From: Pseudogemmobacter hezensis
GTDB lineage: Bacteria > Pseudomonadota > Alphaproteobacteria > Rhodobacterales > Rhodobacteraceae
Direction: 5' to 3'
Assembly (NCBI RefSeq): GCF_013155295.1
Contig: NZ_JABJXT010000002.1
Span: 62,001-126,000, forward strand
DNA length: 64,000 nucleotides
Made by a program: the position numbers and the translations under genes
In this document: piece after piece, positions 9,701 to 19,450 of the stretch
Numbering within the stretch: the stretch's first letter is position 1
Layout: every line of letters begins with the position of its first letter
The notes under the pieces: model-generated
What the model was told of the DNA's origin: nothing
What the model saw: only the letters and a program-made list of their open reading frames with translations
Databases searched by the model: none

Positions 9701-10340
9701 CGGCGTTGGCGCCGATCTCCTGGATGGCGGCGCAGGCCGGGATCGGGCGCAATATTCCGATGCGGCGGGCGCGGTTCGGGTCAGCCTGCTGAACCCAGCC
9801 ATCAATACCGGGGATGCCGCAGGCGATACCTTCGTCAGCATCGAGGATATCTTCGGCTCCAGGTTCAACGACACTATCGCCGGCGACAATGCCGCCAATG
9901 CGCTTTGGGGTGCGGCCGGGAATGACAATCTCAGCGGCAATGGCGGCAACGACACCATCTATGGCGGCGATGGCAATGACACCATCCGCGGCGGTGACGG
10001 CAATGACATGCTCTATGGTGGTGCGGGGGCGGATGTCTTCATCTTTGACCGCCCGATTGTCGGGGTAAGCAATATCGACCGGCTGCTCGATTTCTCATCA
10101 GTGGATGACTCCATCTGGCTGGACGATGCGATCTTTACCGCGCTCTCTGTCGGGGCCCTGGCGGCAAACGCCTTCCACATCGGGGCCGCCGCCACCTCTG
10201 CCGCGCATCGGATCATCTACAACCAGACCACCGGCGCGCTTTTCTATGATGCTGACGGCAATGGCGCGGGGGCGGCCCGGCAATTTGCCACGCTGAATGC
10301 GGGAACGACGCTGGTTCTGTCCGATTTCGTCGTGATCTGA
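6750..10340 (+). CDS. Serralysin-type M10 metalloprotease with inserted PPC domain and RTX modules
   Basis: A 1196-residue calcium-dependent zinc protease predicted to be secreted by a type I system; there is no N-terminal signal peptide. The catalytic domain carries [11 protein letters not shown] at residues 283-293 and a Met-turn (SVMSYF, Met 320). A pre-peptidase C-terminal (PPC) beta-sandwich, residues about 120-231, sits inside the catalytic domain, between the INFVDV strand and the DLTFND strand. From about residue 450 there are glycine-rich GGxGNDxLxG repeats and six modules beginning near residues 508, 605, 702, 799, 896 and 1002. The last ~100 residues ([10 protein letters not shown] to the end) are the likely type I secretion signal and closely match the C-terminus of the convergent RTX protein. 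The start has GGAG 8 nt upstream. No ABC transporter or membrane-fusion gene lies nearby. Confidence 0.93.
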   Translation: MCTICSMTPNSDALAGYDSHTDLAPGSTLIGNGVSGPDRVNAPYTWDQIANYLTNGYWGFNGASWRAFDLGATRTITYNASHLSPLAQGIVEYSLDVWAAVTGINFVDVSANPTSFTETFDVSGSTAGAASIGTNTVVSGSIGTVGDADYYRISLVAGQTYMFSLSRAGGSTIDPVLDLRNSFGVVVASADDPSNAAAGEYITFTASSSGTYYLVARDFGNRTGSYELTTQVAADLTFNDADATGAYAWSETTGNRILRSFINIEDSWDLLTLNSYMQQTYIHEIGHALGLGHGGPYNGSANWGSSHRLYDNDSWSSSVMSYFDQSVNTFDPSDFAYLATIMPADIIAIQNLYGAGSIGYQTGNTVWGPGGNVGGYFQLLLNMWGGLIPRNSAIYVGNDFAFTIYDTGGTDTLDVSVFGQNQLVNLTELQRSNIGGVVGNVVIARGTVIENATTGAGNDTIHGNNVANVIRSGAGNDQLYGGGGDDILIGGAGADRLDGGAGRDRADYSDATAAVRVDLISPAVNTGFAAGDVFVSIEDLQGSGYNDTLMGDNIANAIWGGNGNDQILGRGGNDTLYGGAGNDILIGGAGADRLDGGTGRDRVEYSDATAAVKVDLVLPASNTGFAAGDTFVSIEDILGSTYNDTLIGDNLANAVWGGLGDDYLMGRGGNDSLYGGVGNDTLIGGAGADLLDGGAGRDRVQYNDATTGVRVDMIAPTSNTGFAQGDTLVNVEEISGSNHNDTLSGDNLANGLWGLSGNDYLFGRGGNDSLYGGDGNDTLVGGAGADRLDGGAGRDRVQYNDATTGVKVDLVLPGTNTGIAAGDTFVSIEDIYGSNHNDTLHGDNGANAIWGAGGADFLMGRAGNDSLYGDAGDDILVGGAGADRLDGGAGRDRAQYNDATSGVRVDLISPAANTGFAAGDTYISIEDLAGSAHNDILLADNADNWLWGLNGNDQLYGRGGNDSIYGGNGNDSLYGGDGNDVLQGGVGADLLDGGAGRDRAQYSDAAGAVRVSLLNPAINTGDAAGDTFVSIEDIFGSRFNDTIAGDNAANALWGAAGNDNLSGNGGNDTIYGGDGNDTIRGGDGNDMLYGGAGADVFIFDRPIVGVSNIDRLLDFSSVDDSIWLDDAIFTALSVGALAANAFHIGAAATSAAHRIIYNQTTGALFYDADGNGAGAARQFATLNAGTTLVLSDFVVI
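8271..9752 (+). repeat. Direct repeats: 97-residue (291-bp) RTX modules in the M10 protease gene
   Basis: Reference Tyr codons recur at 8271, 8562, 8853, 9144 and 9435 (exactly 291 bp apart) and then 9753 (318 bp, one extra 27-bp RTX nonapeptide unit). Each module is an RDRxxYxDA...V(D/S)L strand pair, an NTGxAAGDTxxSIED segment, a GSxxNDTL turn, then calcium-binding GGNGND-type repeats. Confidence 0.9.
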
Positions 10341-10367
10341 GCCCCATTTCGTTTGCGCATAACAGAC

Positions 10368-10399
10368 AAAGCGGGCCGCATCCCTTGCGGCCCGCTTTT
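10368..10399. terminator. Bidirectional intrinsic terminator between the two convergent RTX genes
   Basis: AAAGCGGGCCGCA and TGCGGCCCGCTTT form a 13-bp stem with a 5-nt loop, followed by TTTTT on the plus strand and flanked by A's on the other side. It sits 27 bp after the protease stop and about 30 bp after the opposing gene's stop, so it can serve both. Confidence 0.85.
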
Positions 10400-10428
10400 T
10401 GCTGCGCAACAGCCTTCGGCAACAGGGC

Positions 10429-13400
10429 TCAGATGATCAGAAAATCCGTGATTGTCAGCACTGTGCCTGCGGTGACGCTTGCAAAATGCAGCGCCGCGGC
10501 CCGGCCATTGCCATCGGGATCATAGAAAATCTGTCCCGTCGCCTGATTGTAAATGATCCGATGGCTGGCCGAGGTGGCCGCCGTGCCGACATGAAAGGCG
10601 TTTGCCGCCAAAGCGCCCGGGCGCAGGGACTGGAACACGGCGTCGTCCAGGTGGATGCGGTCAATCCGGGGCTGGAAATCCGCAATACGGCCCAGATTCC
10701 CCCCTCCGGCCGGGCGGTCAAAGACAAAGACATCCGCCCCCGCACCGCCGAACATCAGATCATTGCCAGAGCCGCCATAAAGCGTGTCATTGCCATTGCC
10801 GCCATAGAGGATGTCATTGCCGCCACGCCCCAGCAGCAGATCATTGCCATCGCCACCCCAGATCGAGTTTGGCGCATCATCTCCGAACAGGGTGTCGGCC
10901 CAGGCCGAGCCATGCAGATCCTCGATGCTGATATAGGTGTCACCGGCGGCATATCCGGTGTTGTTTGCCGGGAACATAAGATCGGCGCGCAGCCCGACCG
11001 GGGCGTCGCTGTAATGGGCGCGATCGCGGCCCGCCCCCCCGTCCAGCCAGTCACCGCCCGCGCCGCCGATCAGAACGTCATTGCCCTCGCTCCCATGCAA
11101 GATGTCATTGCCGCCCCGACCATAGAGGATGTCGTCACCCGCCCCCCCGGTGATCCGGTTCGAGAGGTTGTCGCCCAGCAGGATATCGGCGTGGTTTGAG
11201 CCATGCAGATCGTCAATGCCCTGATACAGATCCCCCGCCGCAAAGCCGGTATTGTTGGCGGGCAGCAGAAGATCGACCCGCACGCCCGCTGTTGCGTCAA
11301 TATAGCTGGCCGTGTCACGCCCATCGCCGCCAACCAGAAGATCCGCGCCTGCGCCGCCGATCAGCGTGTCATTGCCCGTGCCGCCATAAAGCGTGTCCGC
11401 CCCGCCGCGCCCATAAAGCACATCATTGCCATCTGCGCCCCAGATCACATTGCCCAGATTGTCGCCCAGCAGCGTGTCGGCAAAGGCCGAGCCGTAAAGA
11501 TCCTCGATGCTGATATAGCGGTCTCCGGCGGCAAATCCGGTATTGGTGCCGGGCTGCAGCAGATCGGCCCGCAGGCCTGCGGTCGCGTCGCCGTAATGCG
11601 CCCTGTCGCGGCCTGCACCGCCATCCAGCAAATCCGCACCTGCGCCGCCGAACAGCGTGTCATTGCCCGCGCCGCCATAAAGGCTGTCATTGCCCGCCCG
11701 CCCGACCAGCTGATCATTGCCCTCACCGCCCCAAAGCGCGTTGTCGCCCGCATCGCCCATCAGGATATCGTTGAAGGCAGAGCCGATCAGGATCTCGATA
11801 CTGACGAAGCGGTCACCTGCGGCGATCCCGGTATTGGCCGCGGTCAGCACCAGATCCACCTTCAGACCGATGGGGGAATCGCCGTAATGGGCGGCATCCC
11901 GGCCTGCGCCGCCATCCAGATAATCCGCCCCCGCGCCGCCAATCAGGACATCATTGCCATCGCCGCCGTAAAGCGAATCGTCGCCATTCCGGCCATAGAG
12001 GCTGTCCACCCCCGCGCCGCCGAACAGCCTGTTCGCATCGCTGTCGCCCGCCAGGGTGTCGTTGAAGGCCGAGCCCTGCAGGTCCTCGATGCTGAGATAC
12101 ACATCCCCAGCCGCAAAGCCGGTATTGCTGCCCGGCAGCAGCAGATCGGCCCGCAGGCCCGCCGTCGCGTCTGAATAATCCGCCGTGTCGCGGCCAGCCC
12201 CTCCGTCGAGCAAATCAGCCCCGGCCCCGCCGATCAGCGTGTCATTGCCGTCGCCGCCATAAAGCGTATCGTCGCCGCCGCGCCCATAAAGCACATCATT
12301 CCCGGCCGCGCCCCAGATCACATTGGCTAGATTATCGCCCAGCAGCGTGTCAGCAAAGGCCGAGCCGTGAAGATCCTCGATGCTGATGTAGCTGTCTCCG
12401 GCGGCAAAGCCGGTATTTGTGCCAGGCTGCAACAGATCGGCCCGCAGGCCTGCGGTTGCATCGATATAGCTGGCCAGATCGCGCCCCTCGCCGCCATCCA
12501 GCAGGTCAGCGCCCGCGCCGCCGACCAGGGTGTCATTGCCGATGCCGCCATAAAGCGTGTCATCACCTGCCCGGCCATAGATCGCGTCATCACCGCCACC
12601 GCCCCAGATCACATTGGCAATGGCATCGCCCCAAAGGCTGTCGGCAAAGGCCGAGCCATGCAGATCCTCGATGCTGATATAGGTATCGCCTTCGGCATAG
12701 CCGGTGTTGTTGGCAGGCAGGGCCAGATCCACCGTCAGCCCGACGGGTGCATCGCCGTAATGGGCGCGGTCGCGCCCCTCGCCGCCATCATGCAGATCGG
12801 CACCGGGCCCGCCCTCAAGGATATCGTCGCCCGCGCCGCCATAAAGCGAATCGTTCCCCGCGCCGCCCCGCAAAACGTCATTGCCCGCGCCGCCCATCAA
12901 GCGGTCATCATCCCCGGTGCCAACCAGCGTGTCATTCGCCGCGCTGCCATAGATCCCCTCTTCCGAGATCGGCGCAACCGGCAGCGCATGCCAAAGCCCG
13001 CCCGCAACCACCGCCTGGCGGACCTGCTCGCGGGTCAGGGGCAGGCCGTTTGCGCTGTAAATATCCAGCTGCTCGGACAGCAGGGTCAGCCGCGCCCCCC
13101 AGGAGGTGGCGGTGAATGTCACCCCAATGAAATCGCGGAACCCCCGCCAGGCGGTCAGGTCGATCCGGTCAATGCCGGGCTGAAAGTCGCGGATCGTATC
13201 GGCGGTGCCGCCGCCCGCGATCACGAAAAGATCCGCCCCCGCGCCCCCGAACATCGTGTCCGAGCCGGTTCCGCCCACCAGGATATCATTGCCCGCCCCA
13301 CCATAGAGCGTATTGTTCCCGGCATGCCCGACGATCAGATCATGGGCGCCGCTGCCGCTGAGAACCTGCGAGGCGGCACTGCCGATAAGGGGCGCGCCGA

Positions 13401-14478
13401 GATTGTCGATTGCGACGCTCAGCCGGGTCAGGCCTGTGCCCTCTCCGGCGGCGAAGATCTCAAAACCGCCCGCAACCGGGTTAAGCAAAAGCGCGGTGAT
13501 ATTGTCCAGCGCCTGGCCAATCTGCTGAATGACCGTGGTCAGCAGAACCAGCTTTCCCGAGGGCAGGATCTCAAAGAGCGTCAGCCCGTTATCGCCGCCC
13601 CCCGTCACCACAAAGGCCCGCTGCCCGATGGTGATCGTCTCAACGACCCGTGTGGCCTGGAACCGGGTGTCGAGCGTGTCGATGACGTGATCGAGCACCG
13701 TCATCACCCCATTCGCCGCCACCCCCAGCACGCTGATCGACGAGCTGCCAGACGAGGCCACCAGCAGCATCGTCTGCCCATGAACCGTGGCCAGCTGCAT
13801 GCCGCCCGGCCCGTTGATCCCCCAGCCATCCGCCGCCCCCAGCGAGCCCACCATCACCGGCACGCCGCCTGCTCCGGCGCGGAACAGATCGATCCGGTCG
13901 CCCGACAGCGCACTTGCCGCAACGAACTGCGCCCCGCCGATAGTGAAAGCCATCAGCGCGCCGATATGGATCCCGGGCCCGTCCTCGCCCAGCATGAAAT
14001 CGGCAACCCGGGTCATCGAGCCATTTGCGTTGATCACATAGCTCTGCACGCCCGCCTGACCGGCCATTGAGACATATAACATGTCAAGCCCGCCGACATT
14101 GGCCATGGCATGGGCGGTAATCACCCCGACAGGCCCGCCTGCCGGGCGGTTCGCGGCCCCCAATGTGCCATCATCACGGATCGCCCAGGAAAAGAGCGTC
14201 GTCTCGGCGGTGCCCGAGGACACCAGATAGCGCCTGGCCCCTATCGTATAGATCTCAAGCGTCGGTGGGGCCGACAACACCGCCCCGCTGCGCATCGTGG
14301 CCTGTGACAACAGGCTGAGATCGCCGCTGATCTCCAGCGCCAGCATGCCCCCCCCGGCCCTTGTGCTGGTGTAAAGAACCGGCCTGCCATTGATATCGGC
14401 CAGCAGCAAAGCGCCAATCCCTGAAACCATATTCAGCGGCGCATCTGTAAATGTCTCTCGGACAGTAACCCCAAACAT
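10429..14478 (-). CDS. Large RTX calcium-binding protein with N-terminal beta-propeller
   Basis: A 1349-residue protein without a signal peptide, so type I secretion is likely. Residues 1 to about 365 form regular blade-like repeats ([54 protein letters not shown]), consistent with a beta-propeller or lactonase-like fold. A first RTX block covers about 365-420. A non-RTX spacer follows at about 430-500 ([10 protein letters not shown] to LPVAPIS). Seven 97-residue modules start near residues 574, 671, 768, 865, 962, 1059 and 1156. The C-terminus ([10 protein letters not shown] onward) is closely similar to that of the convergent protease. A likely role is as a surface or matrix protein, inferred only from architecture. 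Confidence 0.88.
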   Translation of the reverse strand: MFGVTVRETFTDAPLNMVSGIGALLLADINGRPVLYTSTRAGGGMLALEISGDLSLLSQATMRSGAVLSAPPTLEIYTIGARRYLVSSGTAETTLFSWAIRDDGTLGAANRPAGGPVGVITAHAMANVGGLDMLYVSMAGQAGVQSYVINANGSMTRVADFMLGEDGPGIHIGALMAFTIGGAQFVAASALSGDRIDLFRAGAGGVPVMVGSLGAADGWGINGPGGMQLATVHGQTMLLVASSGSSSISVLGVAANGVMTVLDHVIDTLDTRFQATRVVETITIGQRAFVVTGGGDNGLTLFEILPSGKLVLLTTVIQQIGQALDNITALLLNPVAGGFEIFAAGEGTGLTRLSVAIDNLGAPLIGSAASQVLSGSGAHDLIVGHAGNNTLYGGAGNDILVGGTGSDTMFGGAGADLFVIAGGGTADTIRDFQPGIDRIDLTAWRGFRDFIGVTFTATSWGARLTLLSEQLDIYSANGLPLTREQVRQAVVAGGLWHALPVAPISEEGIYGSAANDTLVGTGDDDRLMGGAGNDVLRGGAGNDSLYGGAGDDILEGGPGADLHDGGEGRDRAHYGDAPVGLTVDLALPANNTGYAEGDTYISIEDLHGSAFADSLWGDAIANVIWGGGGDDAIYGRAGDDTLYGGIGNDTLVGGAGADLLDGGEGRDLASYIDATAGLRADLLQPGTNTGFAAGDSYISIEDLHGSAFADTLLGDNLANVIWGAAGNDVLYGRGGDDTLYGGDGNDTLIGGAGADLLDGGAGRDTADYSDATAGLRADLLLPGSNTGFAAGDVYLSIEDLQGSAFNDTLAGDSDANRLFGGAGVDSLYGRNGDDSLYGGDGNDVLIGGAGADYLDGGAGRDAAHYGDSPIGLKVDLVLTAANTGIAAGDRFVSIEILIGSAFNDILMGDAGDNALWGGEGNDQLVGRAGNDSLYGGAGNDTLFGGAGADLLDGGAGRDRAHYGDATAGLRADLLQPGTNTGFAAGDRYISIEDLYGSAFADTLLGDNLGNVIWGADGNDVLYGRGGADTLYGGTGNDTLIGGAGADLLVGGDGRDTASYIDATAGVRVDLLLPANNTGFAAGDLYQGIDDLHGSNHADILLGDNLSNRITGGAGDDILYGRGGNDILHGSEGNDVLIGGAGGDWLDGGAGRDRAHYSDAPVGLRADLMFPANNTGYAAGDTYISIEDLHGSAWADTLFGDDAPNSIWGGDGNDLLLGRGGNDILYGGNGNDTLYGGSGNDLMFGGAGADVFVFDRPAGGGNLGRIADFQPRIDRIHLDDAVFQSLRPGALAANAFHVGTAATSASHRIIYNQATGQIFYDPDGNGRAAALHFASVTAGTVLTITDFLII
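10722..12759 (-). repeat. Seven direct 291-bp RTX modules in the beta-propeller RTX gene
   Basis: The module Tyr codons lie on the minus strand at plus coordinates 11011, 11302, 11593, 11884, 12175, 12466 and 12757, all exactly 291 bp apart. They are the same module type as in the convergent protease gene, in inverted orientation relative to it. Within-gene similarity at DNA level is high. Confidence 0.9.
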
Positions 14479-14645
14479 AGACCCACACCTTTATTCCCCG
14501 GTCCGACTTTGGGGGATCACGGTTTAGGCCTCCTTTCCCAATCGGGGCGAAAGCGCGGCATTCATCTGCAGATCAAGTCAAATACTGCCGATTGCACCGG
14601 GCGGCGCTTTTGGCGCATGAAGGGACAGGGACAAAGGCACCGAAG

Positions 14646-15632
14646 ATGCAGGGCAAGGCAGCCACAGATCATATGGGCAAAGCACAAACGGATGCACCGC
14701 ATCCGGGGGCCGCGCATGTGACCATCATAATGGCAACGCGCAATGGCGGGCGTCATCTGCGCGAGCAGCTGGCCAGTATCGCCGCCCAGACCCATCGCAA
14801 CTGGACGCTTTACGTCTCAGACGATGGATCGACAGACGACACAAGACAGATCCTGAAAGACTTTGGCCAGCGTCACCCGCTGCATCTGGTCGAAGGGCCG
14901 CGTAGGGGCGCAGCTGCGAATTTCCTCTCGGCGCTTTCGCAGCCGGATCTGCCCAAGGGGGTGATTGCCCTGGCCGATCAGGATGATGTCTGGCTGAAAG
15001 GCAAGCTTGCGCGCGGGCTGCGGCGGATGGCGGCGGCGGCGCGGGTCATGGGCAATCATGATGCGCCCGTGCTTTATGCCGCTGAAAGCATGCTGTCAGA
15101 TCATCAGCTGACGCCGAAAACCATATCACGCTCGGGGCGGGTGCGTCCGGCTTTCGCGCCTTCGCTGGCGCAGAACCTGTTTGCCGGGCATTCGATCATG
15201 CTCAGCCCGGCGGCGCTGGCCCTGGTGCGTCAGGCGCGGGGAACCGAGGCGGTGATCTGGCATGACTGGTGGCTTTATCAGCTGCTGGCCGGGGCCGGGG
15301 CCGGGCTGGTGCTGGACCCGACGCCCCTGGTGATCTACCGCCAGCATGGCGGCAATGCGATCGGGGCGCCCGGCGGCGCGGTGGCGGGCATTCGGCGCAT
15401 GCAGATGGTGCTGGGCGGCGAATGGCGGCGCACCATTGCCGCCCATACCGCCACCCTCAGCGCCAATGAGGCGCTGCTGACCCCCGAGGCGCGCCAGATC
15501 CTTGCCGCCTTTCACGCAGCCCCAGGCGCAGGACCGGGCCGGATCCGCCAGCTCAGGGCACTTGGGATCCGGCGCAGCTCGCGCATGGGGGATCTGTTGC
15601 TGGCCTCGGCGGCGCTGATCGGCAGGCTCTAG
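14646..15632 (+). CDS. Family 2 glycosyltransferase
   Basis: A 328-residue GT2 enzyme. The GT-A nucleotide-binding motifs are VTIIMATRNGG, the VSDDGSTDDT block, and ALADQDDVW, typical of rhamnosyltransferase-like GT2 proteins. No membrane helix is evident. I prefer ATG 14646 (AAAGG about 9 nt upstream) to the TTG at 14592. It diverges from the RTX gene. Its TAG stop overlaps the TAG stop of the convergent DUF2793 gene, so one CTAG tetranucleotide (15629-15632) ends both genes. The sugar donor and acceptor are unknown; a surface polysaccharide is the likely target. Confidence 0.87.
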   Translation: MQGKAATDHMGKAQTDAPHPGAAHVTIIMATRNGGRHLREQLASIAAQTHRNWTLYVSDDGSTDDTRQILKDFGQRHPLHLVEGPRRGAAANFLSALSQPDLPKGVIALADQDDVWLKGKLARGLRRMAAAARVMGNHDAPVLYAAESMLSDHQLTPKTISRSGRVRPAFAPSLAQNLFAGHSIMLSPAALALVRQARGTEAVIWHDWWLYQLLAGAGAGLVLDPTPLVIYRQHGGNAIGAPGGAVAGIRRMQMVLGGEWRRTIAAHTATLSANEALLTPEARQILAAFHAAPGAGPGRIRQLRALGIRRSSRMGDLLLASAALIGRL

Positions 15633-16678
15633 AACCAGCGCCCGACCGCCATCACCCGGATCGGCACGGCGGCAGCTTTTGATACCAGCCCCAGCACCCG
15701 CAGCGAGACCGCCGTGACCGAAGGGGCCGCCTGCGACAGCCAGCAATCCACCCCATCCGCCATGCCGGAAACCACCGGGGCCGACCCGGCCACGAACGGC
15801 TGCGGGAAGGTCCAGGCCACCGCAGCCGAGGTGAACCCCGCCCCAAGCGCCGTTGACACATTCGCCGCTGACAGCCCGCTGCGCCAGCAGATCTGGGTGC
15901 CATCTGCCAGACGAATATACTCGCCATTCGCGCCCGAGCCGCGCTCGATCACCGCGCCTGTGGGCTGGCCGCCTGCCTGCGCCACAGCCCCCAGGATATT
16001 CCCGCGCGAAAATACCTGCGCCCCGGCCAGCGTCAGGTTCTGCGCCGCATTCACCGCGCCGCTGGAAGCCGCAATCTGCAAGCCGGTCGCCCAGGTCGCA
16101 CCATCCGCGCTGACGCGGATCGCAAAATCGCTGCCGCCGGTGGTGCCCATCTCGGCCCGGCCTGACCAGTTGGTCTGGAACAGAAGGCTGGCCGTATCGG
16201 CGGGCGCGGCCTTGTTCAGCTTCAGCTGCATGCCCGCGCCCTGATGGGTCAGCAGCACCGCCTCAGAAGCCACCGCCAGACGGTTGACGCTGTCAGGCGG
16301 GGTGGAGATCCCCAGCCGCTGAAAGCCCGCCTCACCCTGATCGGGGGTTTTCCAGGCCAGGCCGTCGAACACCGCCAGCTGCCCCTCGGCCAGCACATAG
16401 GCCTGCCAGCCGGGCTGGGCTGCGTGAAACTGCCAGCCCGTGCCTGCCAGCACCGCGATCTGCCCGCCCTGCCCGGCCCAAAGCCCGGCCCCAGCCCCGG
16501 CGACCAGATGGCGGTCGCCCGGGGATGCGGTCTCTGGCGGCGCGGTTCGGTCGCGGTCCAGCACCGCCAGCTGCACAATCGCATCCAGCGCTAGCAGCGC
16601 CTCATTATGGGTGACATGTTTCTGAGCCTGGGCGGGCAGGATCAGCGGCAATGCAAGAATATCGGTGGTATCGGACAA
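15629..16678 (-). CDS. DUF2793 domain protein (possible phage/GTA-type spike or fibre)
   Basis: A 349-residue protein opening with the DUF2793 hallmark LPLILPAQAQKHVTHNEAL. The rest is beta-rich and low in charge, resembling tail-fibre or spike shafts. I set the start at TTG 16678 because a perfect AGGAGG (16684-16689) lies 5 nt upstream; the longer reading to 16741 lacks such a site. From memory, DUF2793 proteins in Rhodobacter capsulatus include the gene transfer agent head-spike genes, which lie beside a polysaccharide locus. A link here is inference. No capsid, portal or terminase genes are in the window. Confidence 0.82.
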   Translation of the reverse strand: MSDTTDILALPLILPAQAQKHVTHNEALLALDAIVQLAVLDRDRTAPPETASPGDRHLVAGAGAGLWAGQGGQIAVLAGTGWQFHAAQPGWQAYVLAEGQLAVFDGLAWKTPDQGEAGFQRLGISTPPDSVNRLAVASEAVLLTHQGAGMQLKLNKAAPADTASLLFQTNWSGRAEMGTTGGSDFAIRVSADGATWATGLQIAASSGAVNAAQNLTLAGAQVFSRGNILGAVAQAGGQPTGAVIERGSGANGEYIRLADGTQICWRSGLSAANVSTALGAGFTSAAVAWTFPQPFVAGSAPVVSGMADGVDCWLSQAAPSVTAVSLRVLGLVSKAAAVPIRVMAVGRWF

Positions 16679-16826
16679 ATCAGCCTCCTGGGGCGGGACA
16701 AAGCCGCAGCAATCGCGGGGTCTCGCGCCCGCAAAGGCCAAGGCTAGTCAGGGCTGGTTAGCCGCCCCTGAAGGATGCGTGCGCGGCCCGGGCGTTATGC
16801 GCAACGCGGCCGCCTGGGTTGGCGGC

Positions 16827-17741
16827 TCAGCCGACGGGGCCGCCGGTGCCCGCACCATCCGCCGCCCGGATCACGCGCCGGGCCTGGGCCTCGGCCCGGA
16901 TGTTGAAGCTGATCGCGGCAATGATCACCGCGCCGCCCAGGATCACCCAGGGGTCGATGCCCTCATGGAAAAGCACCGCCCCCATCAGCGCCGACCACAG
17001 GATCTGCAAGAAACTGACCGGCTGCGTCACCGCCAGCGGCGCCGCCGCGAAGGCCCGCGTCATCGCATAATGGCCCAGCGTCGCGCAGCCCGCGCCCACC
17101 GTCAGCGTCAGCATCTGCCACAGCGCCACCGGCTGCCAGTCCAGCAGCGCCAGCGGCAACAGCCCCAGGGCCGAGCTGAATGTCATCATCGCCACGATCA
17201 CCCCGGCAGGCACGCTGGCGCTCAGCCGTTTGGCGCAGATATAGCCGCCCGCGAACAGGAAGGCCGCGCCCAGCTGCGCCCAATGGCCCATGGCGATCTC
17301 TCGCAGGCCCGGGCGCAGCACGATCAGCGCACCGCCAAAGGCCAGGATCGCCACCATGATGCGCCGGAAACTCAGCCCCTCGCCCAGCAGGATGCCGCCC
17401 AAAACCAGCACGATCACCGGGTTGAGAAAGCCAATCGCCGAGACCTCGGCCACCGGAATCCGCGCCATGGCGTAAAACCACAGGATCACGCCGCCGACAT
17501 GAAAGATCCCGCGCAGGCCGAAAAGCCGCCAGACCGCAGGGCTGTAATGCGCCCGCAGGATCGGCCCGATCATCAGCGCAAAAAGCGGCAGGCTGACGGC
17601 AAAACGGATGAAGGCCGCCTGAGGCGCGGGCAGGCTGGTGCCGACATATTTCACCGCGCCATTCACGCCCACCAGCGCGACGCCCGAAATCAGCATCCAG
17701 ATGATCCCCGCCACGGGTCTGTTGGCCAGTCTTACCCACAT
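16827..17741 (-). CDS. EamA/DMT-family inner-membrane transporter
   Basis: A 304-residue protein with about ten hydrophobic helices in two EamA repeats (about residues 10-145 and 155-285), the drug/metabolite transporter layout. The substrate cannot be told; many relatives export amino acids or small metabolites. It is downstream of argO on the same strand with a 45-bp gap, so cotranscription is possible. The C-terminal tail is short and basic, then Gly-rich. Confidence 0.88.
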   Translation of the reverse strand: MWVRLANRPVAGIIWMLISGVALVGVNGAVKYVGTSLPAPQAAFIRFAVSLPLFALMIGPILRAHYSPAVWRLFGLRGIFHVGGVILWFYAMARIPVAEVSAIGFLNPVIVLVLGGILLGEGLSFRRIMVAILAFGGALIVLRPGLREIAMGHWAQLGAAFLFAGGYICAKRLSASVPAGVIVAMMTFSSALGLLPLALLDWQPVALWQMLTLTVGAGCATLGHYAMTRAFAAAPLAVTQPVSFLQILWSALMGAVLFHEGIDPWVILGGAVIIAAISFNIRAEAQARRVIRAADGAGTGGPVG

Positions 17742-17786
17742 AAGCGCGACCTGCGCCCGATTTCCCGAAATAGCAAGAGCAGGCGA

Positions 17787-18389
17787 TCACGACAGGGCAA
17801 GCGCAATCGCAATCGCCCACATCACCGCGCCGACCAGCACCTCCAGCACCACCCAGGCGCGGGGCTTGGCGAATACCGGGGCGAGATAGCGCGCGCCAAA
17901 TCCCAGGGCTGAGAAAAAGCTTAATGACGCCGCCGCCGCCGCCACCCCAAACGCCAGCTGATGGGGCACATGCTGCGCCGAGACAGAGCCGATCAGCACC
18001 ACCGTATCCAGCCAGACATGCGGATTGGCCCAGGTCAGCAAGAGGCAGGTCATCGCCACCCGCTGCCAGGAGGCCCGGCTGTCAGGCGCAGGCACCAGCG
18101 CCGCACCGCCCTGCATAGCCGCCCGAAACCGCAGGGCGCCATAGACCAGCAAAAACGCGACCCCGCCCCATTTCATCAGGGGAAGCGCCCAAGGGGCAGC
18201 GCGGCTCATCGCGCCAAAGCCCGTAACGCCCAGCCCGATCAGCAGCGCATCTGAGACCGCACAGATCGCCACCACCAGCGCCACATGCTCGCGCCGCAAG
18301 CCCTGGCGCAGCACAAAGGCATTTTGCGCCCCGATCGCCAGGATCAGGCTTAATGCTGTGAAATAGCCCGCAAAAATTGCCTCAGTCAT
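17787..18389 (-). CDS. argO: LysE/ArgO-family basic amino acid exporter
   Basis: A 200-residue LysE-superfamily exporter with the N-terminal LILAIGAQNAFVLRQGL motif and about six helices. ArgO exports arginine (and canavanine), and LysE exports lysine. The adjacent divergent gene is an ArgP-type LysR regulator, the classical partner that activates argO in response to basic amino acids, which supports the assignment. ATG 18389 is the natural start. Confidence 0.88.
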   Translation of the reverse strand: MTEAIFAGYFTALSLILAIGAQNAFVLRQGLRREHVALVVAICAVSDALLIGLGVTGFGAMSRAAPWALPLMKWGGVAFLLVYGALRFRAAMQGGAALVPAPDSRASWQRVAMTCLLLTWANPHVWLDTVVLIGSVSAQHVPHQLAFGVAAAAASLSFFSALGFGARYLAPVFAKPRAWVVLEVLVGAVMWAIAIALALS

Positions 18390-18514
18390 CCGCGTCCCTC
18401 ATTCAAACGCCCGCGGCCATCGTTGCAAACCGACAGGGCCCGGGGCCTGACAGCCCCCGCAAGACTGCTAGACCTTGCACCATCGGCAAATCCAATTCAT
18501 TTTTCTTCCAAATC

Positions 18515-18529
18515 ATTAGCAATACTAAT
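18515..18529. promoter_or_regulatory. Candidate ArgP (LysR-type) operator
   Basis: ATTAG-CAATA-CTAAT is a perfect 5-bp inverted repeat with the T-N11-A layout of LysR-type sites. It lies in the 146-bp gap between the divergent argO and argP genes, 7 bp before the argP ATG, so autoregulation is plausible. Confidence 0.55.
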
Positions 18530-18535
18530 CTGTTC

Positions 18536-19450
18536 ATGCTCGACCCCAACTGGCTAGCCGCGCTTTCTGCAATTCACCGCCGCGGCTCATTCGAACTGGC
18601 TGCCGCCGATCTCAGCGTGACGCAATCGGCGGTCTCGCAGCGGATCCGGGCACTTGAGGAACGGGTCGGCCTCCGGCTGATCCGGCGCGGCCAGCCCTGC
18701 ACGGCAACGCCTGAAGGCCTGCGCCTGATCCGCCATTTCGATGAGATCACCCTGCTTGAAAGCCAGCTCGGGAATGAGCTGCCCGCGCTGCGCAGCGGGT
18801 CTGCGCCTTTGCGGATCGCCGTCAATGCCGACAGCCTGGCCAGCTGGGTGCTGCCCGCGCTCAGCGCCTGTGAGGGGTTTCTGTTCGACCTGGTGATCGA
18901 CGATCAGGATGTCAGCCAGGCCTGGCTGCGGCGCGGCGAGGTGATGGCCGCGATCACCTCACAGCCAGGGCCGCTGCAGGGATGCGAGACGGTTGCGCTT
19001 GGGGCGCTGCGCTATCTGGCAACCGCCAGCCCGGATTTCGCCCGCCGCTGGTTTGCAGGCGGGATCAGAGCGGACACCCTCAGCCATGCGCTTTCGCTGG
19101 TCTATTCCGCGCAAGACCGCCTGCAGCAAAACTGGGCCGAGCGCATTGCCGCAAGCGAGCCGACCCCGCAGCGGGTGGTGCTGCGCAGCCATCTCATCGC
19201 CTCCTCGCAGGCTTTTATCGACGCGACCCTGCTGGGGCTGGGCTGGGCGATGAACCCCGAACATATGGCGCGGCCGCATATCGAGGCCGGGCGCATGCAG
19301 GTTCTGCGCCCGGATGTGGTGCTGGATGTGCCGCTTTACTGGCAGTTTCCGCGCCTGGTCGGGCCAGCGCTGGCCCCGCTGACTGCGGAAATCCGCAAGG
19401 CGGCAGCGGCGGTGCTGATCCCTACCAGCGAATCCGCGCCGGAAAGGTGA
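18536..19450 (+). CDS. argP: ArgP-type LysR-family regulator
   Basis: A 304-residue LysR regulator. The N-terminal winged helix-turn-helix (residues about 3-60, with ELAAADLSVTQSAVSQRIRALE) is followed by a periplasmic-binding-protein-like effector domain. Regulators with this helix and this partner respond to lysine and arginine and control argO. I chose ATG 18536, which begins the helix-turn-helix; the frame upstream has no homology. The 3' end overlaps the convergent acyltransferase gene by 29 bp. Confidence 0.88.
   Translation: MLDPNWLAALSAIHRRGSFELAAADLSVTQSAVSQRIRALEERVGLRLIRRGQPCTATPEGLRLIRHFDEITLLESQLGNELPALRSGSAPLRIAVNADSLASWVLPALSACEGFLFDLVIDDQDVSQAWLRRGEVMAAITSQPGPLQGCETVALGALRYLATASPDFARRWFAGGIRADTLSHALSLVYSAQDRLQQNWAERIAASEPTPQRVVLRSHLIASSQAFIDATLLGLGWAMNPEHMARPHIEAGRMQVLRPDVVLDVPLYWQFPRLVGPALAPLTAEIRKAAAAVLIPTSESAPER

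Noticed and set aside
6105-9752. 1215-codon open frame on the minus strand
   Set aside because: Antisense shadow of the RTX protease repeats; its periodic Ala/Ile/Val text simply mirrors the glycine-rich repeat codons, and the plus-strand protein has clear catalytic and calcium-binding motifs.
8271-12759. Regularly spaced repeats that could suggest a CRISPR array
   Set aside because: Units are 291 bp, protein-coding and in frame; there are no short repeats with unique spacers and no cas genes.
10399-14070. Long plus-strand frames (10399-11199, 11203-12174, 12367-14070)
   Set aside because: Antisense shadows of the beta-propeller RTX gene, with the same 291-bp periodicity and no independent motif.
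16665-17912. 415-codon plus-strand frame
   Set aside because: Shadow of the EamA transporter; Arg/His/Gln-rich and without domains.
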